Source: Leucogyrophana mollusca (lineage: Eukaryota > Basidiomycota > Agaricomycetes > Boletales). From it: a DNA stretch of 64,000 nt. How positions within the stretch are numbered: the stretch's first letter is position 1; each line of letters begins with the position of its first letter. This document shows, in pieces, positions 23,297 to 35,122 of this stretch. The DNA is taken from contig MU266430.1 in the NCBI GenBank assembly GCA_021014945.1, positions 1-64,000 on the forward strand, written 5' to 3'. Position numbers and translations under genes: made by a program. Below the pieces are notes generated by a model, which saw only the letters and a program-made list of their open reading frames with translations, was not told the origin of the DNA and ran no database searches.

Positions 23297-24507
23297 CTAC
23301 CATTCGAATTCTCTGCGGCGAGTTCGCCATCAACTTCTTAACGAAAAAGGACAAAGTACGCACCCAGTGCACTTGGCAAAGAGATAGTCTTTACCGTTTA
23401 TGTGGATCATGCCATCTTTGAGTATACATTTCCACTTATTTTTAACTCGTGCAACCTACAGGAGGAACGTAAGCTGAGGCTAATACAATAGCGAAAGCAT
23501 TGCGGAGCAAACCTTGTCGTACGTGCAGAACACGATATCCGTTTCCCCTTGGTTTCCTTCTTCCGCGTCCTCTTCGCCTTCAGTATCGGAGTCATCGAGG
23601 TCACTATTGATGGCTTCGGCATCTTCCGGCTGCGTTGACGCCGACGACTGTGACGGTTGTGGCAGGGATGGATGCGACGGGCGCGGTGCGTATGACTGGC
23701 TGGGCGGGGGGGATGGTGATTCTGATTCTGACGAAGAAGGACCGTCGACTTGGGGTATGCGCTGGGGCTGAGGTCTTGCTGCGGGCTGCGATTGCGCTTG
23801 TGCAGTAGGCTGGGGCTGGGGTGATCTCTGTGGAGCAACCGCCGTTGCAGGTGGACCTGGGGGAGCATAAGGCCTAGGAAGCGTGGGTACTCTCGCAAGA
23901 TGCGGCGGGTGAGGTGGGAATGACAGCACGCCCTGCTGACCACCAGGATAGGTAGGGGGTTTGTGACCTAACGATGGCCCAGGAAGAGGTGGGAGTGCAT
24001 AGGCCGGCATGCCCGGAGGACCGCTAAGGACATAGCGATTGTCCACGGGCTCCGCTTTGACTTGTGGCCCTTGTGTTTGCGCAGCCTGGGCTTGTGCAAG
24101 GTAAGGATTGTGTGGGGGAGGCGGGTAGTGAGGGTGATGCTGCATCATTTGCATTGGGTGCGGGGGGTAGGCTGGGTGGTGTTGATGTGCTTGCTGCGGC
24201 TGCGGCTCGAACTCGGCGACATGCGATGCAATGACCTTGTTCTCCCATTTCTGTAGAACGTTGTAGTGGCACGATCGACATACAGTGAAGAACAAGATAT
24301 AGTCAGAAGAACAGGCTACTTACATGCTGTAGCTCGGCAAGGACGTCCTCGCTAACGCCGTACTCGTCGAACTCGGGCTTAATGGCGGCTATGACTTCGT
24401 CTATGACCGCGCGGTAAATGGAAGGCTCAAAGGATATCTCTGTTACCTGACTGAAACTACTACAGGCGAAAGCCGGGTGAGCAGCTCACCACAATCTTAT
24501 TCGACAT
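23297..24507 (-). CDS. TOA1: transcription factor IIA large subunit (TFIIA alpha/beta)
   Basis: Minus-strand gene with introns. The spliced N-terminus reads MSNKIVVTEISFEPSIYRAV, then IDEVIAAIKPEFDEYGVSED and LAELQHKWENKVIASHVAEF, the TFIIA four-helix-bundle segment. A long Pro/Gln/His-rich linker follows (about 200 residues). An acidic block (INSDLDDSDTEGEEDAEE) leads to DIVFCTYDKV and, after another intron, GMIHINGKDYLFAKCTG and EFEW at the stop (23297-23299), which is the beta-barrel portion contacting TBP and DNA. This is the standard layout of Toa1/TFIIA alpha-beta. The last exon carries only four residues plus the stop. The first intron follows KIV. The protein stabilises TBP on promoters during RNA polymerase II initiation. 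It diverges from the small gene at 25235. Confidence 0.92.
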
Positions 24508-25234
24508 CGCGCGTAGGGTCCGCTGAGGATGTTTGAAACAGCGGGCTAGCACGGGGGATATCCGACGTGGGCAAGGGAAGAGAGGTGGTCCTTTTATACT
24601 TCAATGGTTTGCGGGACAGGCTTGCAAATTCAAACTCAGCCTTGCCTCAGCTTGTCCTTCCCACGCACAGACCGTCTAATACACTTGCTCTACTCGTTGC
24701 TCCCGGCGGTCATCAAGTGTAACGGAGTCAGGCGACATGCGACGAGCTGCGGCGAACAGACTACAGGCGATACTCCCCCCGATTCCATTGTCAGCCATGG
24801 CGCTGTTGGTGCGCTTCTGCTATCCTGCGACCGACGAGGCGTTTTCGAGGATGTGGCTATCGACGTGGAACCTCGCTTCCAAGTCTACGACGATCTTCCT
24901 TGGTAGTCCCGACTTGGAATGTAGGCCATGGGAGCCTGATGATACCCCATAGCAATAGCAGTTGGATGATTTCGTGGGACTCCAAAGCAGCGCCTTCAGG
25001 CTCCAAACCACGACCTTTACACACGGTTTATAGCCCAAAAACGAGTCTGCGAAGCATAGCAACCACAGATCTCTTTGTCCGGGAGCCTATTACTCCAATG
25101 ACGCAGGCCCGCGAGGTCAATATATGTAGGTAGCTGGTTATCTACTCTGCAGCTGATCCATCCTCGCTAGTCTCAGCTAACAATCCCAGCGCGACCACCA
25201 TCCTACCTACAAATTGTACCCTTTCTTACGAAAA
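24508..25234. promoter_or_regulatory. 727 bp divergent intergenic region
   Basis: Lies between the TFIIA start (minus) and the start of the small Ala-rich protein gene (plus), so it should contain both promoters. A 100-codon plus frame (24604-24906) is open but has no recognisable content. Confidence 0.4.
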
Positions 25235-25734
25235 ATGCCTCTATTCAATTCTACTCACAGCGCCCCCCCAACTGTGAATGAGAGTCCCCAGCGTACCAGA
25301 AGCATCTTCGGGAGCCGTTCAGACTCACCCACCAGCGATACCGCTTCGCACACTTATTCCACCTCCAACGGCGTCACCAACTTCTTCAAACGCCGCTCTC
25401 CCTCTCCATCCGACGACTCAAGCTCGTCATCGTCTTTCTTCCACGGTCGTCTACGAGACCCAAGCATCGCTGCTGCTCGTCAGAAGGTTGCAGACGCTGA
25501 GAGCGCAGAAAAGGCTGCTGATAAGGCCCTCTTGCAAGCCCGCACTGCTGCGAAGGCGGCGAAAGAGCACATCAAGATGTTGGAGAGAGAAGCTCTGGAA
25601 GAGTGAGTTGAAGTCGTACATATTTATCGACAGACGTCTGATGCGTTCTCACCAGTGCGAGACGAGCTAAAGCGAAACGAGCTGAAGCCAAAAGCGTCAA
25701 GAAGAGTGCCCGTAGTCTTGGACGGCATGGATAA
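25235..25734 (+). CDS. small Ser-rich/Ala-rich coiled-coil protein
   Basis: Two exons, 25235-25602 and 25656-25734, separated by a 53 bp GT-AG intron, encode 148 residues. The N-terminal half is Ser/Pro/Thr-rich and disordered (FGSRSDSPTSDT, RRSPSPSDDSSSSSS) with SP-type phosphorylation-like sites. The C-terminal half is a continuous charged, Ala-rich helix (ARQKVADAESAEKAADKALL, AARTAAKAAKEH) likely to form a coiled coil, ending in a basic segment (ARRAKAKRAEAKSVKKSARS). I do not recognise the family, though the composition and intron placement look like a real conserved basidiomycete gene. The basic tail could direct it to the nucleus or to nucleic acid; that is inference only. Confidence 0.7.
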
Positions 25735-26010
25735 GCCTTTAGGTACCCCTTTCTGCTGGGGGTCTCAGATGTTTGTTTCATTCCCTCAAATACCATCTTC
25801 AACCTTTCATTTTCGGTCGTGGTGCATGTATCATAGTTCATATTCCCAGATTTTGTACCGTACAACCCATCTATAATCTCATTCTGTGTCGACAATGTTA
25901 TAGCAGGAACAGGGGTCTTCGCCTGAAGCGATGAACTACGGCGCCACTTCAGAAACACAGCCAAATACTGACCTCGTCCGCACTTTGCAGTTTGCACTCA
26001 ACGCTCAACA

Positions 26011-27235
26011 ATGCGAGGAATACCTGCAATATGTCTGCTGCTAGTTGGAGCGTCTCAGGCGGCTAACGTATATCTCACCCCTTCCGAAGCCCTTCCTTCC
26101 CGCCTCTCTCCAAAGTCTGCAAGCCTCGTCATCTCCCGACATCTAGGTCTCGAGCAATTCGAAGCCATTGGACTCGGGGACAGCGGCGAGAACTATGCTG
26201 CACTCCTGGGGGAACGCGACTTCATAGGGGAGGGCACGAAGAATGCGCTATTCTTGGTGGTAGATGAAGCGTATTCTGAAGGTACGTCAGCGCGTCGGCT
26301 GCGCATTCGACGGAGGACTCATTGGGATGGGTTGGTCGAACAGATATCATACCACCAACCATGCAACCTGCGTTCTCAATTTCAGGATCTCCTGCGCCCT
26401 CTTCGCTTTCGTCGCTCGTTTCAACATATCTCCAGCGCGCCCGCCATGCTTACTCCCTAGTCTACTCCGACCTCTCGGTTCCATCGAAGGGCCTTCCTCG
26501 TGTCCTCGATATCTTCTCTGCACCTACACCTGCCAACGAGGCGTTCCTCTCCGAAGTATTGGCACTCACAGAATTCTTGGAAGTAATCTCGGACGACAAG
26601 TTCGCTGCTGTCGAGCTCAATGGCCTCACGCAGCTCGCAGCAGCCTACGGGCGCTCAAGCGAGCAATACATAACCGCCACGCACACCATCCGGGCCCTCA
26701 TCGAAACTGGAGCCGCCGATACGAGGAATCGAATTGCGGTTTTGGCGCTCCCCTTAATGTCAGTGACACAGAGCAAACGCCAGCCCCCCCAGCAATCTCC
26801 TCTCCCTATCCCAGACACGCCGGATTCACCACCTGAGCGCCGCGTGTCGACATGCCTGACCACCGCCTCTGCGTGTGCGAATGCGACTAATACGTGCTCC
26901 GGGCGAGGAGAGTGCGTCAGCACGCTGAAAGCGGGGCAAGAGTGTTTTGTGTGCTCGTGTTCCACCACGAAGAATAGCAATGGCCAGACAGAGAATTGGG
27001 CGGGGGCCATGTGTGAGCGGAAGGACGTCAGCGGGTAAGTTGTTTCCGCTGTCGCAGAGCTTGTCTGTTCTGACCCGAAATTTTCTGCAGGCCGTTTGTG
27101 TTGATTGCGGGAACTGTCATCGCACTCATACTGTTGATGGGAGCCTCTGTTTCACTGTTGTACTCGATTGGGAGCTATCAGCTGCCGAGCATCCTCACAG
27201 GTGGTGTCGCTGGTGGTGTTAGGAAAGATCAATAA
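26011..27235 (+). CDS. Vps3844 (DUF3844) domain membrane protein
   Basis: Three exons: 26011-26280, 26386-27034 and 27091-27235. MRGIPAICLLLVGASQAANV is a clear signal peptide. The luminal part contains SKSASL-like, ISRHLGLEQFEAIG and GENYAALLGERDF segments typical of the family. Near the C-terminus is an EGF-like cluster (CLTTASACANATNTCSGRGE, CFVCSCSTT, MCERKD), then a transmembrane helix (VLIAGTVIALILLMGASVSL) and a short tail ending VAGGVRKDQ. DUF3844 proteins are fungal ER or secretory-pathway type I membrane proteins, named for a link to vacuolar sorting; the molecular role is unclear. The order signal peptide, luminal domain, EGF-like region and single helix is complete, so the gene looks intact. 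Confidence 0.88.
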
Positions 27236-27847
27236 TCGCTGCATGTTACTCGGATTTCATGTTACACCCACCAAATATACACCGATTCAGACGTTTCCCT
27301 ACCACCCGGGAGATCACTAATTCTTGTCAACGCTTAGAACGATCATCACCCCAGCGCGGCTTCCAGGCAAATGGAGAGTACTTGAGAGCCTAAGCAAAGG
27401 TATTTGATTCGCAAGCTTCGGGGTCTTCGGACGGGTTCTTGATTTCCAGCGTCATGAGTGTCCAACTCGATCAGTGAACGATAGACTCGCAACATCGCGG
27501 GTTCCGAATAACCCTGCTGAGGCAGCCCGGCGCTTTCTGGGGAGTGCTCACCCGATGGTAATGTAGCTACTTGATGGGGCGCATCATGCAATACCCTTAA
27601 CATAGTGAACTATCATAAGTGTGGAATTATGAAGTAACGAGGCTGACAGTAGTATGTAGCACCTCAGCGGAAGGTGCGATACTCCTCCAGTGTCTGTATT
27701 CTTACCAAGGGCTAGCTGGGTGACATGCAAGGACATCCAGTGTCCTGAACAAGCAGCGCTTCATAGGCGGACGACGCCAGTCCGATGAGAGAGGATCGGG
27801 AAACCCATAGTTAGGGTTAGCACGGTTTCGTTCTCCCCACCGTCTGG
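27236..27847. other. intergenic, no feature seen
   Basis: Contains the 3' region of the DUF3844 gene and the promoter of the LysM gene. A short minus frame (27346-27603) has no recognisable content. Confidence 0.4.
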
Positions 27848-28853
27848 ATGCTCGATCTCGACGAGTGGGACGAACTCCTCACAAATAACTTCACTGACGT
27901 CCCGAACCACAGCGTCGCATCATCAAGCATACCTCAAGATGAAGCTCAATGTCCACCAACCACGCATTCTGGCTCACACACACACCCTCTCCGCAGGCTG
28001 TCCACTTCAAATACCATCAATCACAGTAGTGCTGGCACGACACGTCCTTATCTCACAAGACTCATAAGCGGTTTATCCGAAACCGAAGACGACACCGCGC
28101 ACGATCCAAGCTCGCCCGAAGACGAGCCAACCCTCCTCATACACACCGTATGTTCCCACACCCCCGCTTTCCGTCCACTATTAGTATACTAACCCAATCA
28201 CGCTGCAGGTCACCCCCAGCGACTCCTTCGCGGGCCTCGCGCTTCGCTATGGCGTCTCTATAGTCGCACTGCGCCGTGCGAACCACCTCTGGCCGACAGA
28301 CCCTATCCACCTTCGCACACAACTCGTCATACCACAGGAGGGTGTCCCCCTCCCGAAGCCCAAGCCGTCCCCGCGCGCGGACCCCAGCCCCGAATCGACA
28401 CCCCGCCAGCCTATCGCTGTTCCTTCAACGCTCTTTGCTGCGCGGGACGCTATCCTTGCCGCGCTACCCACGCGCATGTCTATCGACTCGCTGAGCTCGA
28501 GGACCAGCCTCAGCGAGGACCTGGATCAGGGACATGAGCTGGATGACTTTGTCAGTAGGCGGGTGGGGGGAGTGCGTCCCCGCCTTGATCGCCGTGCCCC
28601 TCCTTCCGACCACCACGCACACGACCTCCACTCATATCTCACTTCCGGCTCATTATACCCTCTTTCATACCCCGACGGGCCTCCAAAACATTACATTGGC
28701 CACGCATCACAGTACACTGACCCCGAATATCCCTTTTTCGTTGGCCACCCCACTGACGGCACTACAGACACCAGACACCAGGCTCCCGCGCCGATACGCA
28801 CGTCGCAGCTCGCCCCAGAACCAGCGATGCAGCTCTCCCCGCACCATGTGTGA
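27848..28853 (+). CDS. intracellular LysM-domain protein
   Basis: Exon 1 (27848-28147, 100 codons) begins MLDLDEWDELLTNNFTD and has no signal peptide. The intron 28148-28208 carries a consensus TACTAAC branch site and ends CTGCAG. Exon 2 starts VTPSDSFAGLALRYGVSIVA, RRANHLW and LRTQLVIPQ, a complete single LysM motif (with VTPSDS in place of the usual V-x-x-GD-T/S), followed by Pro-rich and low-complexity sequence. Cytoplasmic LysM proteins of this type resemble animal LYSMD1-4 and are not chitin-scavenging effectors, which carry signal peptides. The C-terminal end is less certain, since a second frame is also open beyond about 28690 and another intron might switch into it. Confidence 0.75.
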
Positions 28854-29973
28854 AACCAGCTCTGCGTGGACGGCGGGGCTTCCACTCGGTGGAGACCATC
28901 GCGCGCTCTGGGCTTTAAAGCTAGGGATCCAGCACCCGGCTCGGGTGGTAGGCCATGCCGCTTTGAGGTTGGACGCTTGAAGTGTATCTATTGTGGGTTA
29001 TACGCACCCTGCCTACCGTCTTCGCCTGCATACGAACACCATGTGTGCGCCGCTGTGTCGTCGGCCTACGCGTCTTAGTATTTGACGTTATCCCCACTTC
29101 AAAACTCCCATGCTCTTAGATCTTGGATAATATAGGCTACGTCACCGGTATGTTTTGGTTCGAATGGCAGTATGTGCGGATTACCTTTGGGGGTAAGGGT
29201 TTCCTGTGCGTAAGCGCTTCGAATCTAAGTAACTCATTGTGTTCTTTCCTTCTAGTTCGGCGTCCATTGGCTAGGCATCGTATATCTTATGTGCCATTTG
29301 CATGCTCATCCCGGCTTGCCTCTGCGCCTACGCTTGAGTGCGTCGTTGAGTGGCATCCCGCGGCCGCCCCTACACGCACGTCGTGCCCTTCCCTTGCCCC
29401 CATCGAGACTGGCTGCGATCCCTCCCCTTCGGAGTCACAGGAATCATGCACACGCTCGCACTCATTCCGCATCATTGTAGCAAGGCTTTTTTTCGCCTTC
29501 TTCGTCGAGAGGAACACTTCGAAGAGGAGGAGAGGCGTCCACATCAAGCACTTACATACACGACGCGCCCCACTGCTGTCGCTGCCTTTCTATTGACATT
29601 CTCGTGCCCTTATGTCGTAGTATCATATATACCAACACAATTCGCATCCGTTGGTATCTGGCGGTCGAAAAGGAAGTCCATACCCCGTACAGACTGCATG
29701 TGCATGGCCAAACGTGGGACCAAAGCCAAGACCTTGATCCTAATCTCACAGGATCGATCCTATGGTAAGACTCGGCGTATCCTGTCACGTATCACGAGAA
29801 CATATAATGATATTAGCACCACGCTTCCAGGAGCCACTGCGGCTATCGATGAGGAGTAAAGAAAGGGGGTTTCATGGGTGTCCCATACCCGGCGCGAGCA
29901 CTGGATACGTTCGGCTTGTGACTGGCATTCTGTGAAAACGATAAAGTCCAAGTGTAACCTGATCCCGGATGAA
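28854..29973. other. gene-poor stretch left of the ARF tandem
   Basis: Frames of up to 169 codons occur on the plus strand (29123-29596, 29350-29859). One short segment (DNIGYVTGMFWFEWQYVRIT) followed by a possible intron and HWLGIVYLMCHLHAH looks somewhat membrane-protein-like, but I could not extend it into a gene. Nothing else is supported. Confidence 0.35.
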
Positions 29974-30844
29974 CTATAACCCCTGATGCTTAATGCTATT
30001 CGCCAGCCAATCCAGGCCTTCGTACAGGCCCTCCCCAGACGTCGCACACGTAGCCTGGCAAACCACGCGCTAAGTCAGCGTCCGAACGCCATATTCAGAG
30101 CACCAGCGCTACGGACGAAAGACACCACGCACCTGGACATGCCACGGCCTCCGCAGGGCCTGTAACCCCAGTCTGTCCGTGAGCTCCGCGACCGGCATGG
30201 CCCCTGGCAGGTCCTGCTTGTTTGCCAAGACGAGCACGGCGCAGCTGCGGAACTCGTTAACGTCCGTGATCTCCCGCAGCTCGTCGCGAGCCTCTGACAC
30301 GCGCTCGTTATCGTTCGCGTCGATTACGAAGATGATTCCTTGCGTGCCTTTGTAGTCTATCACAGACGGCCGCGTCAGGCAGCCGATAAGCTGCGGAGGG
30401 AGGGCGCGGGGACATACAGTATTTCCACAGGCGACGTGTCGCGGTCTGCGCGGCGACGTCCCACACGGTAAACGTGATGTGCTTGTGCTCGACCGTCTCA
30501 ATGTTGAATCCTGGTCGTTGGCGTTCACTGGTGGTTAGCTGCTCGGGATGCGGATAGGCGGCTTTTCTTACCGATGGTGGGGACGGTCGTTACGACTTCA
30601 CCGAGTTTGAGTCTGTAGAGGATGGTGGTTTTACCAGCGCCATCTAGACCGATCTGTCGGCTGCTCGTCAGCTCGGCGCACTGCAGGGCTTTGGACCTGA
30701 GTGACCGAAACAGCATACCATCAAAATACCTAAAGGGATGGTTAGGGGTCGGTCACAGGGTCGGGGTGAACGCTGGAAGTACTCACGAACATCCTTCTTG
30801 AAATAATCGAGCAGACCCGGAAGCCGAGAGAGTAACATACCCAT
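29974..30844 (-). CDS. ARF-family small GTPase, copy 1 (switch II altered)
   Basis: Six exons: 30844-30787, an 11-nt microexon 30729-30719, 30653-30572, 30510-30418, 30356-30133, and 30054-29974. The product starts [20 protein letters not shown] (Gly2 for myristoylation). It has P-loop GLDGAGKTT, switch I VPTIGFN, NKQD in [12 protein letters not shown], the [17 protein letters not shown] block, and a stop after KHQGL. In switch II the near-invariant DVGGQ is DVAAQ (30446-30460): both glycines are alanine. The first Gly-Gly pair normally allows the switch to move around the gamma-phosphate, so this copy may cycle poorly or be locked; that is inference. ARFs recruit coats and lipid enzymes to Golgi or plasma membranes. 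It is the left member of a direct tandem duplication. Confidence 0.85.
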
Positions 30845-30895
30845 GACGTGGAAGGTGGCGGGTGTGCTTGGTTGGAGTACACACACCCCGCGCAC

Positions 30896-30901
30896 TATAT
30901 A
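30896..30901 (-). promoter_or_regulatory. TATA-like element of ARF copy 1
   Basis: TATATA in the sequence CTATATACTTGCC lies 52 bp upstream of the ATG. The same context is found upstream of ARF copy 2, so the promoter was duplicated with the gene. Confidence 0.5.
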
Positions 30902-31269
30902 CTTGCCCCGACGGAACCGACACGTTACGAACGCGCTAGTCTCCCGTAGGCAGACCAAAGTTTCGAATGAAGATGGTCGATCTTTCTCAACAATCGAACA
31001 CGTCGAATAGCGTATGTAGCAGCGCAGTTGACGATATGTGAACGCTGGTCCGACTCCATCGCCGTAGCGGGACGCTGCTTTCAACTCCGATTGTCGCTAT
31101 CAGCGCTGCGAGTGCGTGGGGAACCGTGGTCGCGGCGCTTGTGTGTGTGAGAAGTCGACAAAAGGCGGTGACGCGACACTGGACAGCTAGCGCTCGTTTT
31201 CTGGTGTTCCGAATACGGTAATCAGGCAACTCCTAGGACGCTCATTTTGCCTTCGGCGTGCTCGTTGCA

Positions 31270-32130
31270 CCCTCGGTCGGCTATTCACGTTCACTATTGA
31301 GGGTAAGTCGTTCGTTGGCCTGCCTAGATACCCATTTTACTGACCTTCTGCAGGAAACTGATGCATTCCTGTATCTAGGCACATTCGTCTTCACTCTGCT
31401 ATTCACGACTGAGGAACACTGATCCATTCCTGTATCAAGTTTCCATCAAACCTGTGATTTATCAGCTTGACGATCACCTCCTTAAAACCCGGAGAAAACA
31501 TACCCCGAGACGGCTCCACCATGCCGAACATCGACCATATACTAATAGGTTACAACCCATCCTGCGCGCACATCGGTTCTGAAATGCCTACCTCCTATCG
31601 TGGCCTTGACACCAACGTAGGTCAGGATAAAAGATTTAGCAAACGAACAGTCTTCGACATCAGAATTTGCGTGTAAGTGGCTCTTTGGCTGGCGCATGTC
31701 TCGACCGGTTCGAGCGTATATCGACGAGGCAAACAACAAAAGACCGGATATCTTAACCCACCGCCTTGATGCTGCAAGGGGCGGGGGTATGGTATTTACC
31801 AAGGAAATCCCGGGGGAGACGAGAAAATGGAATAATCACTGTAGAATCTGTGAAAATTGATGGCAACAAGAGGCGAGGCAAATGCGCCAGTGTCCGATCG
31901 ACCGGTATCTAGCACTCCGGGCTAACTGGGAATGGGATATGATGTTGGGGAGAGCTGAGGGCATCAATCGGCACGACCTCACGAGCATCACGCACCGTGG
32001 GAGAATTGTAGGAGGGAGCGAAGTTTACATTATAAACACGCCTCACGCTGCGTCGTTGTCTGCAGTAGGAAGAGAACAAATGACCTTGATCAATCAGTGC
32101 ACAACCGGAACCTGACAAACGAAACAATGT
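31270..32130. other. spacer within the ARF duplication
   Basis: Contains part of the duplicated upstream block (an unassigned minus frame 31542-31802, partly repeated at 33238-33721) and about 300 bp without any recognisable feature. I see a short internal direct repeat, CTGATGCATTCCTGTATC against CTGATCCATTCCTGTATC (about 31359 and 31420). Confidence 0.4.
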
Positions 32131-32170
32131 GAAGACGATGAAGTCCACGTGTAGTCTGATCCCGGATGAA

Positions 32171-33025
<855 letters not shown>

Positions 33026-33081
33026 GACGTGGAAGGTGGAGGGCGTGCTTGGTTGGAGTACGTTCCCCCCCACACAGGCAC

Positions 33082-33087
33082 TATATA
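33082..33087 (-). promoter_or_regulatory. TATA-like element of ARF copy 2
   Basis: TATATA lies 57 bp upstream of the ATG, in the same CTATATACTTGCC context as in copy 1. Confidence 0.5.
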
Positions 33088-33610
33088 CTTGCCCCGAGGG
33101 AACCGACACGTTACCGACGCGTCGAGCACCATACGTGGCGGCGCAGTCGACGATATGTGAACGCTGGTCTGACTCCATCGCCGCAGCAGGACGCTGTTTT
33201 TCAACTCCGATTAGCGCCCGCCACACATACATCGCTATCAACGCTGCGGGCGATCGTGGTCGTGGCGTTTCCGGAGGAAGTTGACAAGAGCCGTTGAACT
33301 GACGCGACACTGGACAGCCGGCACTTGTTTTTTGGTTGGCCAACCATGAGACCTGTGATTTATTAGCCCGTGAGGCACCCCTAAACAAGAGTCAATGGTC
33401 ACCTCAGAGAAATCATACCTAGCAAATGAACGGTCTTCAACATCAGTATTTACTTGTAAGTGGCATTTTGGCTGGTGCATTTCTCGCCCTGTTCAAGTCC
33501 CTGTCGATAAGGCAATCAACAAAGGGCTGGGTATCTTAAACCGACCGTCTTGATGCTGCAACTGGAATAGTATTTACCAAGAAAATCCCGAGGAAAGCTG
33601 TGAAAATCGG

Positions 33611-35122
33611 GCAGCAGCAAGAGGCGAGGCGAACGCCCCAGCGTCTGGTTGTCCTGTATTTGGCATGTGGGGCTGGGGTCGTGTCAAAAGCTATATTACC
33701 ATAGGCAGCATAAAGGTACATCCTACGAAAACCTTAGGGCTTGAAACCGATGGAAAACAAACGACATTACCTGAATAGCGGTACCTATTCCACCAATGAA
33801 GCTCACTGACACAAAGGCAGGAAAGAGAGCGACAGCAGCTTGCATGCTGGAGGTGACCCATAGTGCGATGGAACCTGGGGCGCAAATCGAAGCTGTCAGC
33901 CCGAGACACGAGATAAACACAAACTTAATCCCTGGCACAACGATCTACGTGTCAGAGTCGATTCAACTTTTTGGGGTTGCAAAAATTGGGGCCGCCACCT
34001 TTCCCTTTCCTATCTGTGTGGCGTTGAAGACAGCGCCAATCAATAAAGAAGTCCTAGAGTGCCATGTTGTGCAGTGATTAGCTTCTGGGATCGCCGACAT
34101 GATAATCACACTTACAGCATACAAAAAAACGAACAGCAGTGAAATGGGAACGAAGCCAACTTATTTTCAAGGTTAACACTGCGATAGTTGGTGATTCCGA
34201 GAAAGTGCACCTTGCAAACTTCTTGTATCCGCGGTAGAAGAAGACCAAGTGACTCGTCGCTCCAATCTATCAAGGAAGGAACACCATAGAAGGATTCCAA
34301 ACTGAAACTGAGCCTTGCGCATGCACTTATGTTGGGCAACTCAGACAAGAGTGTCGTGGGATGGGAATCAGGGCAACGACTGCCAATGTGGTGTACCATA
34401 AGCTAGAAGACGAGCACGTTGAGAAATTAAGCGCACCCGCTCACCCCAACCAGTGCCTCCACGCACGAATTCCTCGATGACATTCTCGCGTGTTTATTGA
34501 CAATGACCTTGTCAACTGGCCCGCTCACTATCCTCGCGGATGGCGAGCGCATCAGTTGGCAAGACCACTCGCATACGGGACCATGGAATCAGGTAAGGGC
34601 GATGACGATGAGGTCTGAGATCCGGATTATGGACACACACTCCTTGGTAGACCCGTCGTGTGGGGTGTCACTGCGGTGTGGCGGGAAATGGATGGTCGAG
34701 AATGAGGCTGCGAATGGTTCGAAGGGACAAGTGTCCGCCCATTTGGCTGCGACGACAGTTGTACCTGTGATAACAATCAAAGTTGAAGATGAGTGGCGGC
34801 GTGCGAATCGACAAGAATCAAATAAGTACAGCCTGAGTCCGACTGAATGACCATCAGAAAGCTTAGATACATTGAGAATCATAACGGCAACCGTCATATC
34901 ATCAAGTCAACCTCCCCCCGTCCACACTAAGATCTAGCAGCTCTTCTTCCCACCAGGGATCCCACTCGAAACTATAAGTTGTTGTATCACATCTCTCTTC
35001 CCGTCCGCCTCCGATAAACAAACATGCGACATCTGCGTTTCGCTGAGTCCCCCTGCAGCTCAGAAGTATCCCTCCATCGACCTTCCCATCCCCATTCCCA
35101 TGCTCGCTCTGCTCATTCTCTC
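33611..35122. other. unassigned stretch, possible membrane-protein remnant
   Basis: On the minus strand around 33940-33690 a hydrophobic frame (FVFISCLGLTASICAPGSIA, AALFPAFVSVSFIGGIG-like) suggests transmembrane helices, and 34897-34589 has another partly hydrophobic frame. I could not join these into a gene or name a family. It may be a decayed transporter or receptor. The right end contains the 3' region of the H+-ATPase gene. Confidence 0.35.

Noticed and set aside
29123..29859. Overlapping plus-strand frames that hint at a membrane protein
   Set aside because: Only a short suggestive segment; no start, domain or splice chain could be assembled.
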